Source: Ganoderma boninense
Lineage: Eukaryota > Basidiomycota > Agaricomycetes > Polyporales > Polyporaceae
Length of the DNA: 64,000 nt
Direction: 5' to 3'
NCBI GenBank assembly: GCA_002900995.3
Contig: CM035312.1
Coordinates: 1,302,001-1,366,000, forward strand
The stretch's first letter is position 1, and each line of letters begins with the position of its first letter. The translations under genes and the position numbers were made by a program. Positions 11,179 to 22,039 of the stretch are shown here, piece by piece. The notes beneath the pieces were generated by a model that was given only the letters and a program-made list of their open reading frames with translations, did not search any database and was not told the DNA's origin.

Positions 11179-11969
11179 GTTGTGGTGGATGATGGATGGT
11201 GGAGAGCGGGAGGACGAGGAGCATGGGGCATGGGGCACGGTGGGTGATGTTCTATCTGTCCATGGACACCACCAGAAAACCACCTCATCACCGTCAAGAT
11301 GGAAAGTCATAGCGTCTCCCACTTCGGTGTCGGTCTTCCTCATCCTGCCACACGAGTCCTCGGAATCCGTTTCGTTTGCCTGCCGCTCTTCCCTGACCCT
11401 TATGGGCTCCGTATCCACCTCGGGCTGCTGCCTTTACTCATTATGATCTCGCTTATGTAGCATGCATTTATCGTTATTCCGTGGACGTTTGGACTACGTC
11501 CTGGGCTACGGGCACTGGTAGTACTCGCCCAGCTGTTGCATTATTAGTTCTCTCTCTATTAGTCTCTGGATCCCCTCGCACATATATACTCTCTGTACCC
11601 CTCCTTTTCGTTATCTTTCTCACGCCGTCACCATCCACATACCTCGCCACCACCACGTCCGCCACCCCACAATGCGTCCAAGGGCACGCACCTCTCGCAT
11701 TCCTGTCTGCCACATGCATTCCGCCGCATTCCCCCATCCCTCATCACGTTTCGGTCCTGACGCTCCTCCACGCATACGACCTTGTTACGTGCTGTGTTCA
11801 TAGATCCTTCGGTGTACGTTTGCAATATACCACATCACCCACTGCTCTCAGGTGGACTTTAGTCCGGAATGAAGTGAACGACGCATACTGAGGGACAAAT
11901 TTGATCATTTGTTCTTCGACCACATGGACTCCATGTGTTGATAATAAACAAATACCCACAAAGGATAAG
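11179..11969. other. Intergenic between ATG13 and tRNA-Tyr
   Basis: Downstream of the Atg13 stop the sequence becomes T/C-rich and probably includes its 3' UTR. No gene was recognised. Confidence 0.5.
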
Positions 11970-12056
11970 CCTTCGATAGCTCAGTTGGAAGAGCGTGAGA
12001 CTGTAATGGGTTAACATGGCATCTCAAGGTCACTGGTTCGATCCCGGTTCGAAGGA
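11970..12056 (+). tRNA. tRNA-Tyr (anticodon GUA), intron-containing
   Basis: The acceptor stem is CCTTCGA (11970-11976) paired with TCGAAGG (12049-12055), with discriminator A at 12056. The D-arm carries the A box GATAGCTCAGTTGG, and the T-arm has GGTTCGATCC. Removing a 14-nt intron (12007-12020), located one base 3' of the anticodon, leaves a canonical 7-nt loop CTGTAAA closed by GAGA/TCTC, with anticodon GTA. Introns at this position are the rule in eukaryotic tRNA-Tyr. A T-run terminator for RNA polymerase III follows at 12061-12065. Confidence 0.96.
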
Positions 12057-12060
12057 TTCG

Positions 12061-12065
12061 TTTTT
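12061..12065 (+). terminator. Pol III terminator of tRNA-Tyr
   Basis: A TTTTT run starts 5 nt after the tRNA discriminator base. Confidence 0.75.
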
Positions 12066-12172
12066 GATTTTGATGATTTGGAAGGGACCGAGCGGGCCGG
12101 GACGGATTGAGAGCTTGAGCTTAGAGGACAGGCGGAGTCGCGTCGGATGGAACTTGGCGGTGGGCAACGACG

Positions 12173-14013
12173 ATGCATATGCCTTCCCTCTGTGCGCTCT
12201 CTCTCTGCTACGCCTCTCTCTTCTCTGCCTTTGCAATCGCTAGCCCTGCCCAAATTACTCAAAACCAGCATGCACAGTCGCTCTTGACACAGGACGGCTT
12301 GGAAGGACTGCGAGCATGGGCTTCCGGAGATGTCATGGTGGTACGAGAACTCTCATTGACGGCGCGAACATCTTATCAAGCCTCTCCTATCCCATAGCCC
12401 CAGTCCAGTTGTATCTGCGAGGGTTCTTCTGGCTTGCAAGCATGGCCAACCGAGATGGAACACCCGATACGATGGGTCGACGAAATGGCTGCAGACCAGA
12501 TGACGCTTTGGGACATCTCCACCCCAGCTAACACGACATACCACACCATCTACCACCCGCTTAACGAGATTGAAGACTTCATGCAGGACCTCGCAACTGT
12601 CCACCCGGACATCGTTCAGCTCGAGTACATTGGCCATTCCGCGGAGGGCAGGGAGATGATTGCCATGAAGCTGTCCAAACCGCCCGTCGGCGCTACAAAC
12701 GAGGCCGGGCACACCTATAGCGCGAAGAAAACGGGCTTCGTGATCGCTGGGGCACAGCATTCGCGCGAGGTATGTGCCACCTCTTGTGCACCCCACGCCG
12801 CTCACGCGTCGCCGCCATTTGCAGTGGATCGCGACGTCCACTACGCTTTACCTTGCCCACTCCCTGGTCACGGATGCCTCTGAGGCGTTTGCCCTATCCT
12901 CATGGCTCGACTACTTCGTAAGCACTTGTCCCGATACCTATCAACGTTTCCTTGCGTATGTTCTAGAAAGCCCTCACAAACGTTCACTGTAGGACTTCTA
13001 TATCATACCGGTGCCGAACCCCGACGGTTACGTCTACACCTGGGAACAGGACCGTTTCTGGTAAGTGATTCTGGCCTCACTGAATCCATCTGGGTCTTAC
13101 GGCGGCCGCAGGTACAAGAACCGCCAAAACATTGGGCCAGATGAGGTGTGCACGGGAATCGACATGAACAGGTGCGTACGGGCGCTCAGCATTGTCGTTG
13201 TCGCGTGCATAGCTGACCCTACTGCAGGAATTGGGTACGTGCCTTTACCCGACGGTTTTGTGCACATTGGCAAGCCAATACTTCGCCCCGCAGGGATACA
13301 AATGGAAGGCCAAGTCTGATCTGCCTTCGGTTGATGACGACACAGACGAGCTCAGGTCGTCTAGGCCTGGCAAGGGCACAGATGCCGATCCATGCTCAAC
13401 ATGGTACCCCGGTCATCGTGCATTCGAGGCTCCAGAAGTGAACAACATCGCGAATTATATCCAGACGCTTCCCGACTTGAAGGCGTTCATCGACCTACGA
13501 AGCTATGGTCAAATGTGTACGTGTTCAGCCCGCCGTCCTCGTTCCACTCCCTTCTTGTTCATGACATGTCGTCTGCAGTGTCCATACCTTTCTCGTGGTC
13601 CTGCAAGAAGACACCGAAAGATGCTGAGGATCTACTCGAGGCTGCGCTGGGCGCCGTAAACGCTATTAAGCAGGCCCATGGCACCGTATTCACCGTAAGG
13701 AACGCATATAGCTCTCCATGGCTCCTCCTGACACGCCTGCGGTTTAGACCGGGAGCCTTTGCGAGCAACTGTACAAGGCTTCCGGCAACGTGGTGGATTA
13801 CATGTACAAGAAGGCTGGTATCAAGTACTCCTACTCGGTCCACCTCCGTGACACCGGAACAGTACGTGCCTTCTTCCCGGCGCCATGCTGTTCTTGACCA
13901 ATATTTTCTAGTACGGCTTCAACCTGCCCGCTGAGTGGATCCGACCTGTGGGCGAAGAAACCGCAGCGATGATCAGGTCCCTCGCGGAGTTCATCACGAA
14001 GCCAAGGCGTTAG
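12173..14013 (+). CDS. Secreted M14 metallocarboxypeptidase-like protein, probably inactive (Ecm14-like)
   Basis: Ten exons: 12173-12340, 12404-12769, 12825-12917, 12993-13060, 13112-13171, 13228-13234, 13294-13516, 13579-13694, 13748-13861, 13912-14013. The product is 438 aa with an N-terminal signal peptide and a short pro-region. The M14 fold is clear: GAQHSREWIATS (zinc HxxE), PVPNPDGYVYTW, the MNRNWGYKW block, CSTWYPG, and LRDTGTYGF near the end. Two residues essential in carboxypeptidase A are changed. The second zinc histidine (HSYSQ in active enzymes) is Arg in DLRSYGQM. The general-base Glu before LRDTG is His (SVHLRDTG). Loss of catalytic residues is a hallmark of the Ecm14 group of inactive M14 proteins. 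Exon 6 is only 7 nt, and the start of exon 2 is the least certain junction. Confidence 0.85.
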
Positions 14014-14601
14014 TCTCGTCAACACATCTTCTCCGTTGCCCGTCTCGTGCTAATCGCCAGTTTGTGGACAGCCTGATGGGGAGACTAACTGTCATTTGTG
14101 TCCGTTTCTGATATCATACTCTACTATTGCTATTCCGCCGTCCTCCGACAAGTCTTGTATCAACTGCTTCAATTCTCATCTGCCTTGTACGAATATATCT
14201 CTTGGCAAACCGAGCTGGTGCGTGGTTGAGCTTATTCTCATGCAATGACCGGAGGATATTGTCGTCCCTGAATACCCACGGACGGCTCTACGACTCGCGA
14301 GAAAGTGTTTTAAGCTGCCCTCGCCGTCTTCTTGGCATATTCCAGACCTTGAGGTCCAGAAGGGACTGTAGTCCATGCTCCTCTGGGAGTGATCTTATGA
14401 GAGGTGCGTCCACGAGGCAAACATTATGCCGAGTCTCTGAATGTCTCGAAGTACAGCACTGATGCTTCACATACTTCGAGATGTTAGTGCGTGTAATCCG
14501 AAGCCTCCCGTTTGTAACAAAGTTCACGTCTGCAGCCATTCTGCATATAACGGCCGTGGGATGGAGTGTCGCGGCGTATCGATCCTCCCATCGCAGAGCA
14601 C
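14014..14601. other. Intergenic between carboxypeptidase-like gene and SDR
   Basis: About 590 bp. I see no gene; it probably contains the 3' UTR of the former and the promoter of the latter. Confidence 0.5.
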
Positions 14602-15828
14602 ATGGCGTCGAGTTCTACCAAACGAGTCGCGATCATCACAGGGGCTGCTCAAGGCATCGGTCGCAGCATTGCCCTACGGCTCGCCAGGGACGGCCTGGAT
14701 CTGGGGCTCTTCGATCTTCCCGAATGCAAGGATCTGCTAGAGGAGCTGGCGGCGGGTATCCGCACGGAATACGGCACGCGGATCGTCACCGTCTACGGCG
14801 ACGTCAGCGTCGACGATGATGTCAAGAGGCTGGTGGATACGACGACTCGAGAGCTCGGCGACCTGTATGTGGTGCGTTGGTTGCATATTCGTAACTTTGG
14901 CGACGGTCCGAGACGCGATGGGCAGATGATCGCGAATGCCGGGACGGCAAATGTCGCGTCGTTGCACGAAAGTAAGTTCGTTCGGCATTGTATGTACACG
15001 AGTCCTTCTGAATTGCGCGTTTTGCAGCCACCACGGAAATGTACGACAAGTTGATGAACGTGAACGTCAGGGGAGTTTTCCACTCGTACAAGTACGCGGC
15101 TATCCGTTTGATCGAGCAGGGCAAGGGCGGGCGCATGATCGGAGCAGCTTCTACCGCGGGCAAACGAGGTGACATTATGAATTTCCTCACCTGGTGCCCA
15201 AAGCACTCACGTCCAACATATCCCCTGGCAGGTGTCCCGGACCAGCCAGTCTATTCAGCCACGAAGTTCGCAATCAGAGGCCTGACCCAGGCTGCGGCGA
15301 GGGATTATGGCAAGTACGGAATCACTGTCAACGCCTACGCCCCTGGCGCGGTTATGACACCACTCAGTGAGACTATGGCCATTTGGGGCTCTTCAGAGTA
15401 CGAATTGATGTTTCTTTGCGCGCATATAGTGACCATGGTGGACGAGATGCACTCGGCGCGCACGGGGCAGCCCAAGGGTACCTGGAGTGGATCAGTAAGT
15501 GCATCGCCGTGCGCCTCTAAAGAGTGCCTCCGTAACTTTAATTACAGCGTTCTACGAATGCCTTGGAGAAGTATGGCCAGCCCGAGGATATTGCAAAGCT
15601 TGTGTCCTTCCTCGTTTCTGATGATGCAGGATTCATTACCGGTGCGCGGCAGAACTACTACTACCTCGGACGTTACTAATGTCGTCGATGCTCTTCTCTC
15701 TTTTGGACATGGTTCTCAATGGCGTATAGGCCAATCGGTAAGTACCTTGGACAGCGGACGTGGACGACATCTTGACAATCCGTTCTTCTTTACAGTATGT
15801 CGTGGACGGAGGAGGGTATTTCGACTGA
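14602..15828 (+). CDS. Short-chain dehydrogenase/reductase (classical SDR)
   Basis: Eight exons: 14602-14871, 14926-14971, 15028-15168, 15232-15366, 15430-15494, 15548-15641, 15730-15737, 15796-15828. The product is 263 aa, the usual size of a classical SDR. Visible motifs are TGAAQGIGRS (nucleotide-binding TGxxxGIG), the central NAG (IANAGTANV), MNVNVRGVF, the catalytic Ser in MIGAASTAGKR, then QPVYSATKFA (Tyr-x3-Lys), and the C-terminal YVVDGGGYFD. The VPDQPVYSATKFAIRGLTQA stretch resembles diacetyl/acetoin reductases, so a ketone/alcohol oxidoreductase using NAD(P)(H) is a reasonable guess. The substrate cannot be read from the sequence. Exon 7 is an 8-nt micro-exon coding Gly-Gln-Ser across its junctions. 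Confidence 0.88.
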
Positions 15829-17040
15829 GCTCCATGAAACTGAACAGCCCTATCGGTGTCCGGCGACGCTATCCTGCAGATTGTGTCCCTTCCGTCAACC
15901 ATCCGTAGAAAAGACGAGACGCTGTACAAATGTTCTAAGAAACTACCTGCGTAGAAGCGTCTGCCATAGAAGAGCCGGGCTCGGCGAACGATTTCGACTT
16001 CACCGGATGTCGAAAGAGTATACGAACGCTGCAACGATGACTATAGATGATGACGCCAATATCAACCGTCGGGTGTGCATCGGCGGAGTCGCCCTCAGGC
16101 TGTAAGACACTTCCTGTCAGCTTTTGTGTCTCGCCCATTCTCTATTCAAAGAAACTCTAACTACACACCACCTTCTCATTAAGCGCATCGAGGTGTCCGC
16201 GCCGCGGTGGGCATTTTTCTCGCCCTAGTGTCGAGATATTCTCATGCATCCTACCTTGTGGGAGTGTCAGTCTGCGGTCGCGGCGCACACTACTGCACCC
16301 TCCAACTAGCACTTGCCTCAGGCTATAGAATCAGTCATCATCGCCGGGGCAACCGACGACATTGCATGCGCGTGGACCTTGCCATGTTGAGCGAAGAGGC
16401 GCACAGCAATCTCGAATAGTTGTTGAGAAAGCTCGATGTATGCGCTCTTATCGAGCCGCGTGGTGTTTAGTCGACATGGATAGCAACGGAGATGACGAAG
16501 ATCGAATGGAAGGTTATCTCCTGCCCACCGGTTTGAACTTGCACCCCACCACCGCAGAAAGATTATCAAGACGGGTGTGTACGAGACAATGGACCGGTAG
16601 GATGGACTGCCCGTTGTTCAGTTACATAACCGTCGTTGTTCGGTTCTGCAATCGCTCCCATACGGCGACACGATCGGCGCCCCATTCGCCTAGGTAACCT
16701 ACACCGTGGCCACAGTAGATTCGCCAAAGAATTAGAATTTTCATTTTAGCGCGAGGTGTGCGCCAGCAACAAGATTCATCAGAAAGCATTGGATGTATCA
16801 TTACAACAACCCGTCGTGCAATTGCGAAGCATGCGGGTGGTGGTGGTTGGTTGGTACGTATACGTGTGGGGAGGGGATCTCATTCATGAATTCATCGGAG
16901 GTCATCCTGGAGTAGTAGCTACAATACAGACGCGGCCGAGTGTGCTACGTCACCCATATGCGAGAGGAGAGGGCGGGAAGATAAGTGATGGAGCGGAGCG
17001 CGGACAGAGACGTCTCGAGGAGGGGGGCGGAGCGAGCGGC
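15829..17040. other. Intergenic, 1.2 kb
   Basis: Lies between the 3' ends of the SDR (+) and the peptide transporter (-), which are convergent. No supported feature. Confidence 0.5.
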
Positions 17041-19452
17041 TCAGTGCTTGCCGTTGAATTGGCCCTCGTCGAGTTGGTTGAGCTCATCCTCGATTTTGTC
17101 GAGGTGGCGGAACTGTATCCAGAAGATCGTGCCCGCAACGAACGCAAGCACGGCCATCGAGCCGTAGTTCCACACGAGCAGCGGGTCCGACGACAGCGAC
17201 ACGAACGCCTCGCCGAGGGCCGAGCTGATCGCGCTCATGAACAGGAACACGGACATGACGAGCGAGCGCATGTTCTTCGGTGCCTTGGTGAACGCGTACT
17301 CGAGCCCGGTGATGGACGCGAAGATCTCTGAGAACGCGATCAGCACGTACGAGCCCGTCTGGATCCACACGTTCAGGTCGGACGTGATCGGGTTCCCGTC
17401 GGCGTCCTGGCAAGTGGAGACGTAGTACCCGCACGGGTTGCGCTTGTAGATGTAGTGCTGCACAACGGCTGTCCAGACCATCGACGCCGAGCCGAGGAAG
17501 AAACCGAGGGTGATCTTCTTCAGCGGGGTAAACTGAATTCTGGCACGGCGAAGGGCGGGGTAGACGAGGATGTCGAAGATGGGGATGAAGATGATGAGAG
17601 CGAAGGGGTCAAGGTTGGAAAGCACGTCGTTGGGGAGCCCATTCGTGACCATCGTCGCAGCCTGGGACGTTAGGTTGTTGTTGAGCTGGTTGTACGTGAG
17701 CCCTACAGAAAGCGTGCATGAGTTACTCGATACGACGAGACAATCGCGATCGCCACGTACAGTAAATGGGGAACCAGAGGAACACAGTGCACGCCTGGAA
17801 GCCACGCTTAACCTCGTCAACCCACTGGTCATCGAACGTCATCCACGCAGGGCGGCTCTCGCCCTTCCAGTTGCTCGGCTTCGCGGCTTCCCAGAAGTCA
17901 GGTGCGTTCATGTTCTTGACGAGCTGGACAGGGTTCAGAGTCCAGCGGCCCTTCATGGACACACGCCAGATGCGGAGAGCTCCCGACAGAACAGAGCCCT
18001 GGGGCGGCGAGTGTTGGTACATGTTACGGCCGAAGAAGAGCACAATTGGGCAGAGCAGGAAGACGACGGTAGGAAGGGTGTACGAGAGATAGAAGCCGAC
18101 ATACTATTACGGACAGCAGCTGAATTAGGATTTGCTTTGCTACCAATGAAAGCGGGAATAGCGCACCTTCTCGGAGTAGACCATCGCGATCTGACCGATC
18201 AGAGCGCCAATGTTGATGAACAGATAGAAGTACATGTAGATTCTCGACGTGGTCATGACGGGGTCGACAATGACACGCTCGCCGGACTTGGTGTGGCCGA
18301 TGAAGAGCTTGTGACGCTTATATTGTTCTGCGACAAGAGGGGAGATGTTCGACTTGAAACCGCCAGTACCGAGACCCATAACAATGATAGCGATGATGAA
18401 GCATGCTAGGGAGTTGTTTGGCTTGTCGATGACACTAGGGATAGCGGAGATGATCAAGAGAATGTGTCCGACGATGGCGATGGCGACGGAGACGCAGATA
18501 GTCTTGAAGCGACCCCATCTCGTGTCTGCGATGTATGCACCAAACAGAGGAATAACATACACCCTGCGAACAGAGCACTTATGAGGCCATGCACGGCTGA
18601 CACAAAATAAGAGAGAAAGTCCCACCAGAACGAGTTGAATGTGCCGATACCAGTGGATGCGCGTTGGCCGAGACCGAGAGCACCAGCTTGTTCAATGTTC
18701 GCTCCGGTCTTCGAACCAGGGGGCAGAGGCTGCTGGATGAAGTTGGTCTACAGAGCGGGGATAGAGTGGTTAGCGACAATATACAAACCGCCTACGGCTC
18801 GCCCAGAATTTCGCAGACCGTTTGCACGACATGAAAAGTGAGGGAAAGCTTTCCGCCCGCTGAGTTCTCGCTCAAAAGATCACAGTACCCGATGGCAAAG
18901 CCCGGCTAACAGGACGCTATGATCGTAACGGCATGGTGCGACGCGATGCGCGTCGGTAGCAACTGCGCATAGGCACTGGCGATTGCGCGCAGAAGGGGAT
19001 ATCAACCGCCCACGATACGATTGCACGTTAACCGAAACTGAGAAGGTAGCGGTCTGCGGTATCCGGGGAGTCCAACCAGGCGCATATAGGGAGCTACTCA
19101 CGAAGACGACGGTAGTACCGTAGTACGAGAACCGCTCTGCAAGTTCACAGACAGCGATCACTGATCAAAAAGGACGGGGTCAGCATGAAGTCCGGCGGAG
19201 ACGTGAGGAGGGACGAAGAAACCGGGGGGCGGAGGACTCACAATATGCGGCCCATGGGAGGGTGTCGGCGACACGACGGAGGGTCTTCTTCTCCTCCTCG
19301 GTGGGAAACTCGAGACCGTCGTGGATGCCGTCGAGCTCGTGCGAGTGGTTGGAGGAAGTGGGGCTGAGACCCTTCTTCTCGAGCTCGAGCTCGTCGTGCT
19401 TAGCCTCTGCGAGGCCGGCGATGATGTCCTTGTCTGCCTGGAGTCCGGCCAT
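17041..19452 (-). CDS. PTR2: Proton-coupled di/tripeptide transporter (PTR2/POT family)
   Basis: Six exons on the minus strand: 19242-19452, 19102-19160, 18626-18747, 18167-18563, 17761-18103, 17041-17702. The product is 597 aa, normal for fungal Ptr2. Motifs include the POT signature ELAERFSYYG (ExxER, proton coupling), GAYIADTRWGRFKTI (PTR2 family signature 1), FYLFINIGALIGQ (signature 2) and LDPFALIIFIPIFD. Many hydrophobic segments fit a 12-TM MFS protein with a cytosolic acidic N-terminus of ~70 residues (EFPTEEEKKTLRRV). It imports small peptides across the plasma membrane using the proton gradient. Control by nitrogen source and peptides is known in yeasts, but no site is visible here. 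The start at 19452 is the first in-frame ATG giving this conserved N-terminus. Confidence 0.94.
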
Positions 19453-22039
19453 GTCTGGGGGCTGTCGAACTCTGTGGGAAGTGCCGGCGAGAGATTGGGA
19501 CGCGCGACGGATGGGGCACGGAGGGACTCTGGGAGGAGAGCCTGAGGGGGAGACCTGGGGGAGCCTGCAGGCGCGATAACGGAGGGGATGGTTTATATTC
19601 GGAACAGGTGGTTCCCCGGTCCATATGGTGCAGCCGTCCACGCCGGGGATCAAGCCCTGATTCCAGGGGCAGCTGCGACTCCTCAGCAACATGGCACCAA
19701 GCATATCATCCCCCCACACTTCTCCCACTTTCTCAGGCCTGCCACCTCTAGCCTCCCGCACACGACGAGCCAGGAGATTAGACCCCTCGCACGCCGGAAC
19801 TTAATCCCAGCGGGCACAGGCGGACCTGGGCGGACCCGCTGACCGAGCGCGCGGCCATCCAGGAATCGTCACCAAGGACCAGGAACGGGCCAGAGTCACC
19901 AGGCCATGGACGGTGCGCGGTATGTGGAGGGGTCAGATGGACGAGCAAACGAGAGCGTTGTGGCGGGCTTGGTGGCGACCGTTCGAAACGTCAGCGATTG
20001 ACACGGCGCTAGCTCCCTCGAGCAGTGCTCGCCGCGTGCTCCCCACCGTCCCCGACCATTCCCCGACCCTTCCAGCCCACTCCCGCCATTCACCATCCTC
20101 CGCTCGCTACACACAAGCAGTGTCTTCCGCCTGTCCCTTCCCTGCACAATTGTCTCGATGTCTCAGATAATGTGGTCTGCTATGGCTGTCGCAGGGTTAT
20201 CCCCCTTTGTGGGCTTCCTGCCGCCAACCAACCACGGCCGTCGCATTACTGGTCTAGTGCATTTCTTGGGCATGGACGGAGGGCAGTGCGAACACATGGG
20301 CTGCTTCATTTCCATATTCGCCCACCTTCTGCGCGGATACACCATCGAATTTGTCTACTCCCAACAGTCCCTCGACACCCGCAGAACTTCGCGGACCTTG
20401 GAGCCTACGTCGTTATCAGTGTTCCTCGACTTCCCGACTTCTTTGATTGCATCTGCCGTGTATCCACTTCCGCCCACAGCCTGGCGGGGCTGCGCGCTGT
20501 CGGGCAAACCGACCTCCTTTTTTCGAACCCTCCGACATTGCGACCAAAGCCCGGCCGTGCCAGTCGTTCTCCTGCGTGCAAGTGGTGGGGAATGGCGTGC
20601 TGCGAGCCCGCACGGGGGAACCATGGGGCCGACGGCGCGGTTACCGCTACCACATGCATACCCTCCGATCCAGCGCTCTTTGAGCCCGGCATAGGATGCT
20701 CGCGAGTCGCAAGATCACAAATCGCTCAGTACGATCTGAAAAAAAATCAAACCGCTTCCTGCGTACTTTTGGCTCGAAGAGCTGTTATCGAAGCATTAGA
20801 AGAAAAAATGTCTTGGGGCTGCCTTCCTGCGAAGATACTGTAATCAGAGGTGGAACTTGCGCTGTAAGCCTGGCTTGGCGCAGATCAATTTGCTGCGTAG
20901 TCCTGCCGTCCAAATCTCTCGGAACAACGCTTGCAGTACTTATCATACACAGTACTCGCTATGCCAAGTCTGGCCGTCTCCAGGCCCCGACCACAGCTGG
21001 CCAGATTGCTTACCCAGCGGCGAGTCCGGTTCTTGCAGCAACATCCCCATTACCCTCACAGAGCCTCTGAGCACATGTCACACGATCCGTCGTCATTCTC
21101 TCAAGGCCTTCGCACTTCCGTCGTGCAACAGCGCTGGATGTACGACGCACGAACTCATTGCTCCCGCGAAAGGCCGCCCGAGCAACGCTTCCATCCCACT
21201 AAATTATTTAGCATCTCCATCGCAGATCCGTCTTCCGACAGAAAGCTCTTGCGTATTTCGGTGCCTGGTTCTCGTTTCTCTTATCTCGCTCCACGCCCTG
21301 AGGCCTGAGCGTTCGGAGCTACATAGACCGCAGAGGCAAAAAATCTGAAGATGCCTCGTGCGGACTCCGCCGTGCGACGGGTCACGGCGCGCCCAGTCCT
21401 CATCCGCCATGTTCCCCTGATGTTCCCGCTCTCCCAAACCCTGCGCCACTTAAGTACCTCCATGGCGCCTGGACTTTGCAGGTACCGCCAGACACCACCT
21501 CGTGGACGACTGCGTGCGCTACTTTATCCCCTCCAGGCTCGGGAAGGGAGCTTGACCTTTTGAAGGCATCACTTCCTGTAGATCAGAGGACCTGCGCCGC
21601 CTTCGCTGCGAAGACAGCGCGGGGGCGCGAGTGGCACCCGAAACACTCTGAGACAGCGAAATGCTGGTAAGTACGATAGGTGTCCAAGTACTCCAAGTCC
21701 TGCCAGTTTCGACCACGAGGTGCTTGCACCTTGAAACAGTTCCCTCGGCGTCTTCTCGAGGCGGCGTACAAGCGCCGAGATTCGATGCCGCTCCGGAGTT
21801 GCTGGCCCCGGTGCGAACAAGCTCCTTCGCAGACGAATTCCAGAGTAAGGTCCGAAGCGAACGTGTCGTAGAAGGCGGTCACATGTCGAATTTCGCGTGT
21901 CTCTGGGAATGCCGTCTCCTGGTATTAATGGCTGCTTAGTTCGAGCGGATGTCGTCATAGCCTGCATTGTATAGATTAGATTCGAGTAGGATCAGTCTCG
22001 TCCATCACTCCATGTAGCTTGCACAACGGAGGCACAGGA
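19453..22039. other. Intergenic, 2.6 kb
   Basis: The left end is the promoter of PTR2, and the right end lies downstream of the ArAE_2-like gene. Several overlapping ORFs in all frames exist around 20.0-20.9 kb (+), the longest 272 codons. None shows a domain, signal peptide or convincing splice joints, so I call no gene. Confidence 0.45.

Noticed and set aside
16756..17331. 191-codon plus-strand ORF over the end of the PTR2 gene
   Set aside because: It is antisense to the last PTR2 exon, and its Arg/Glu/His-rich composition is that of a shadow frame. The PTR2 frame carries the family motifs.
20025..20843. 272-codon plus ORF and overlapping 178-codon ORF
   Set aside because: Several frames are open on both strands in the same stretch; no domain, signal peptide or splice structure supports any of them.
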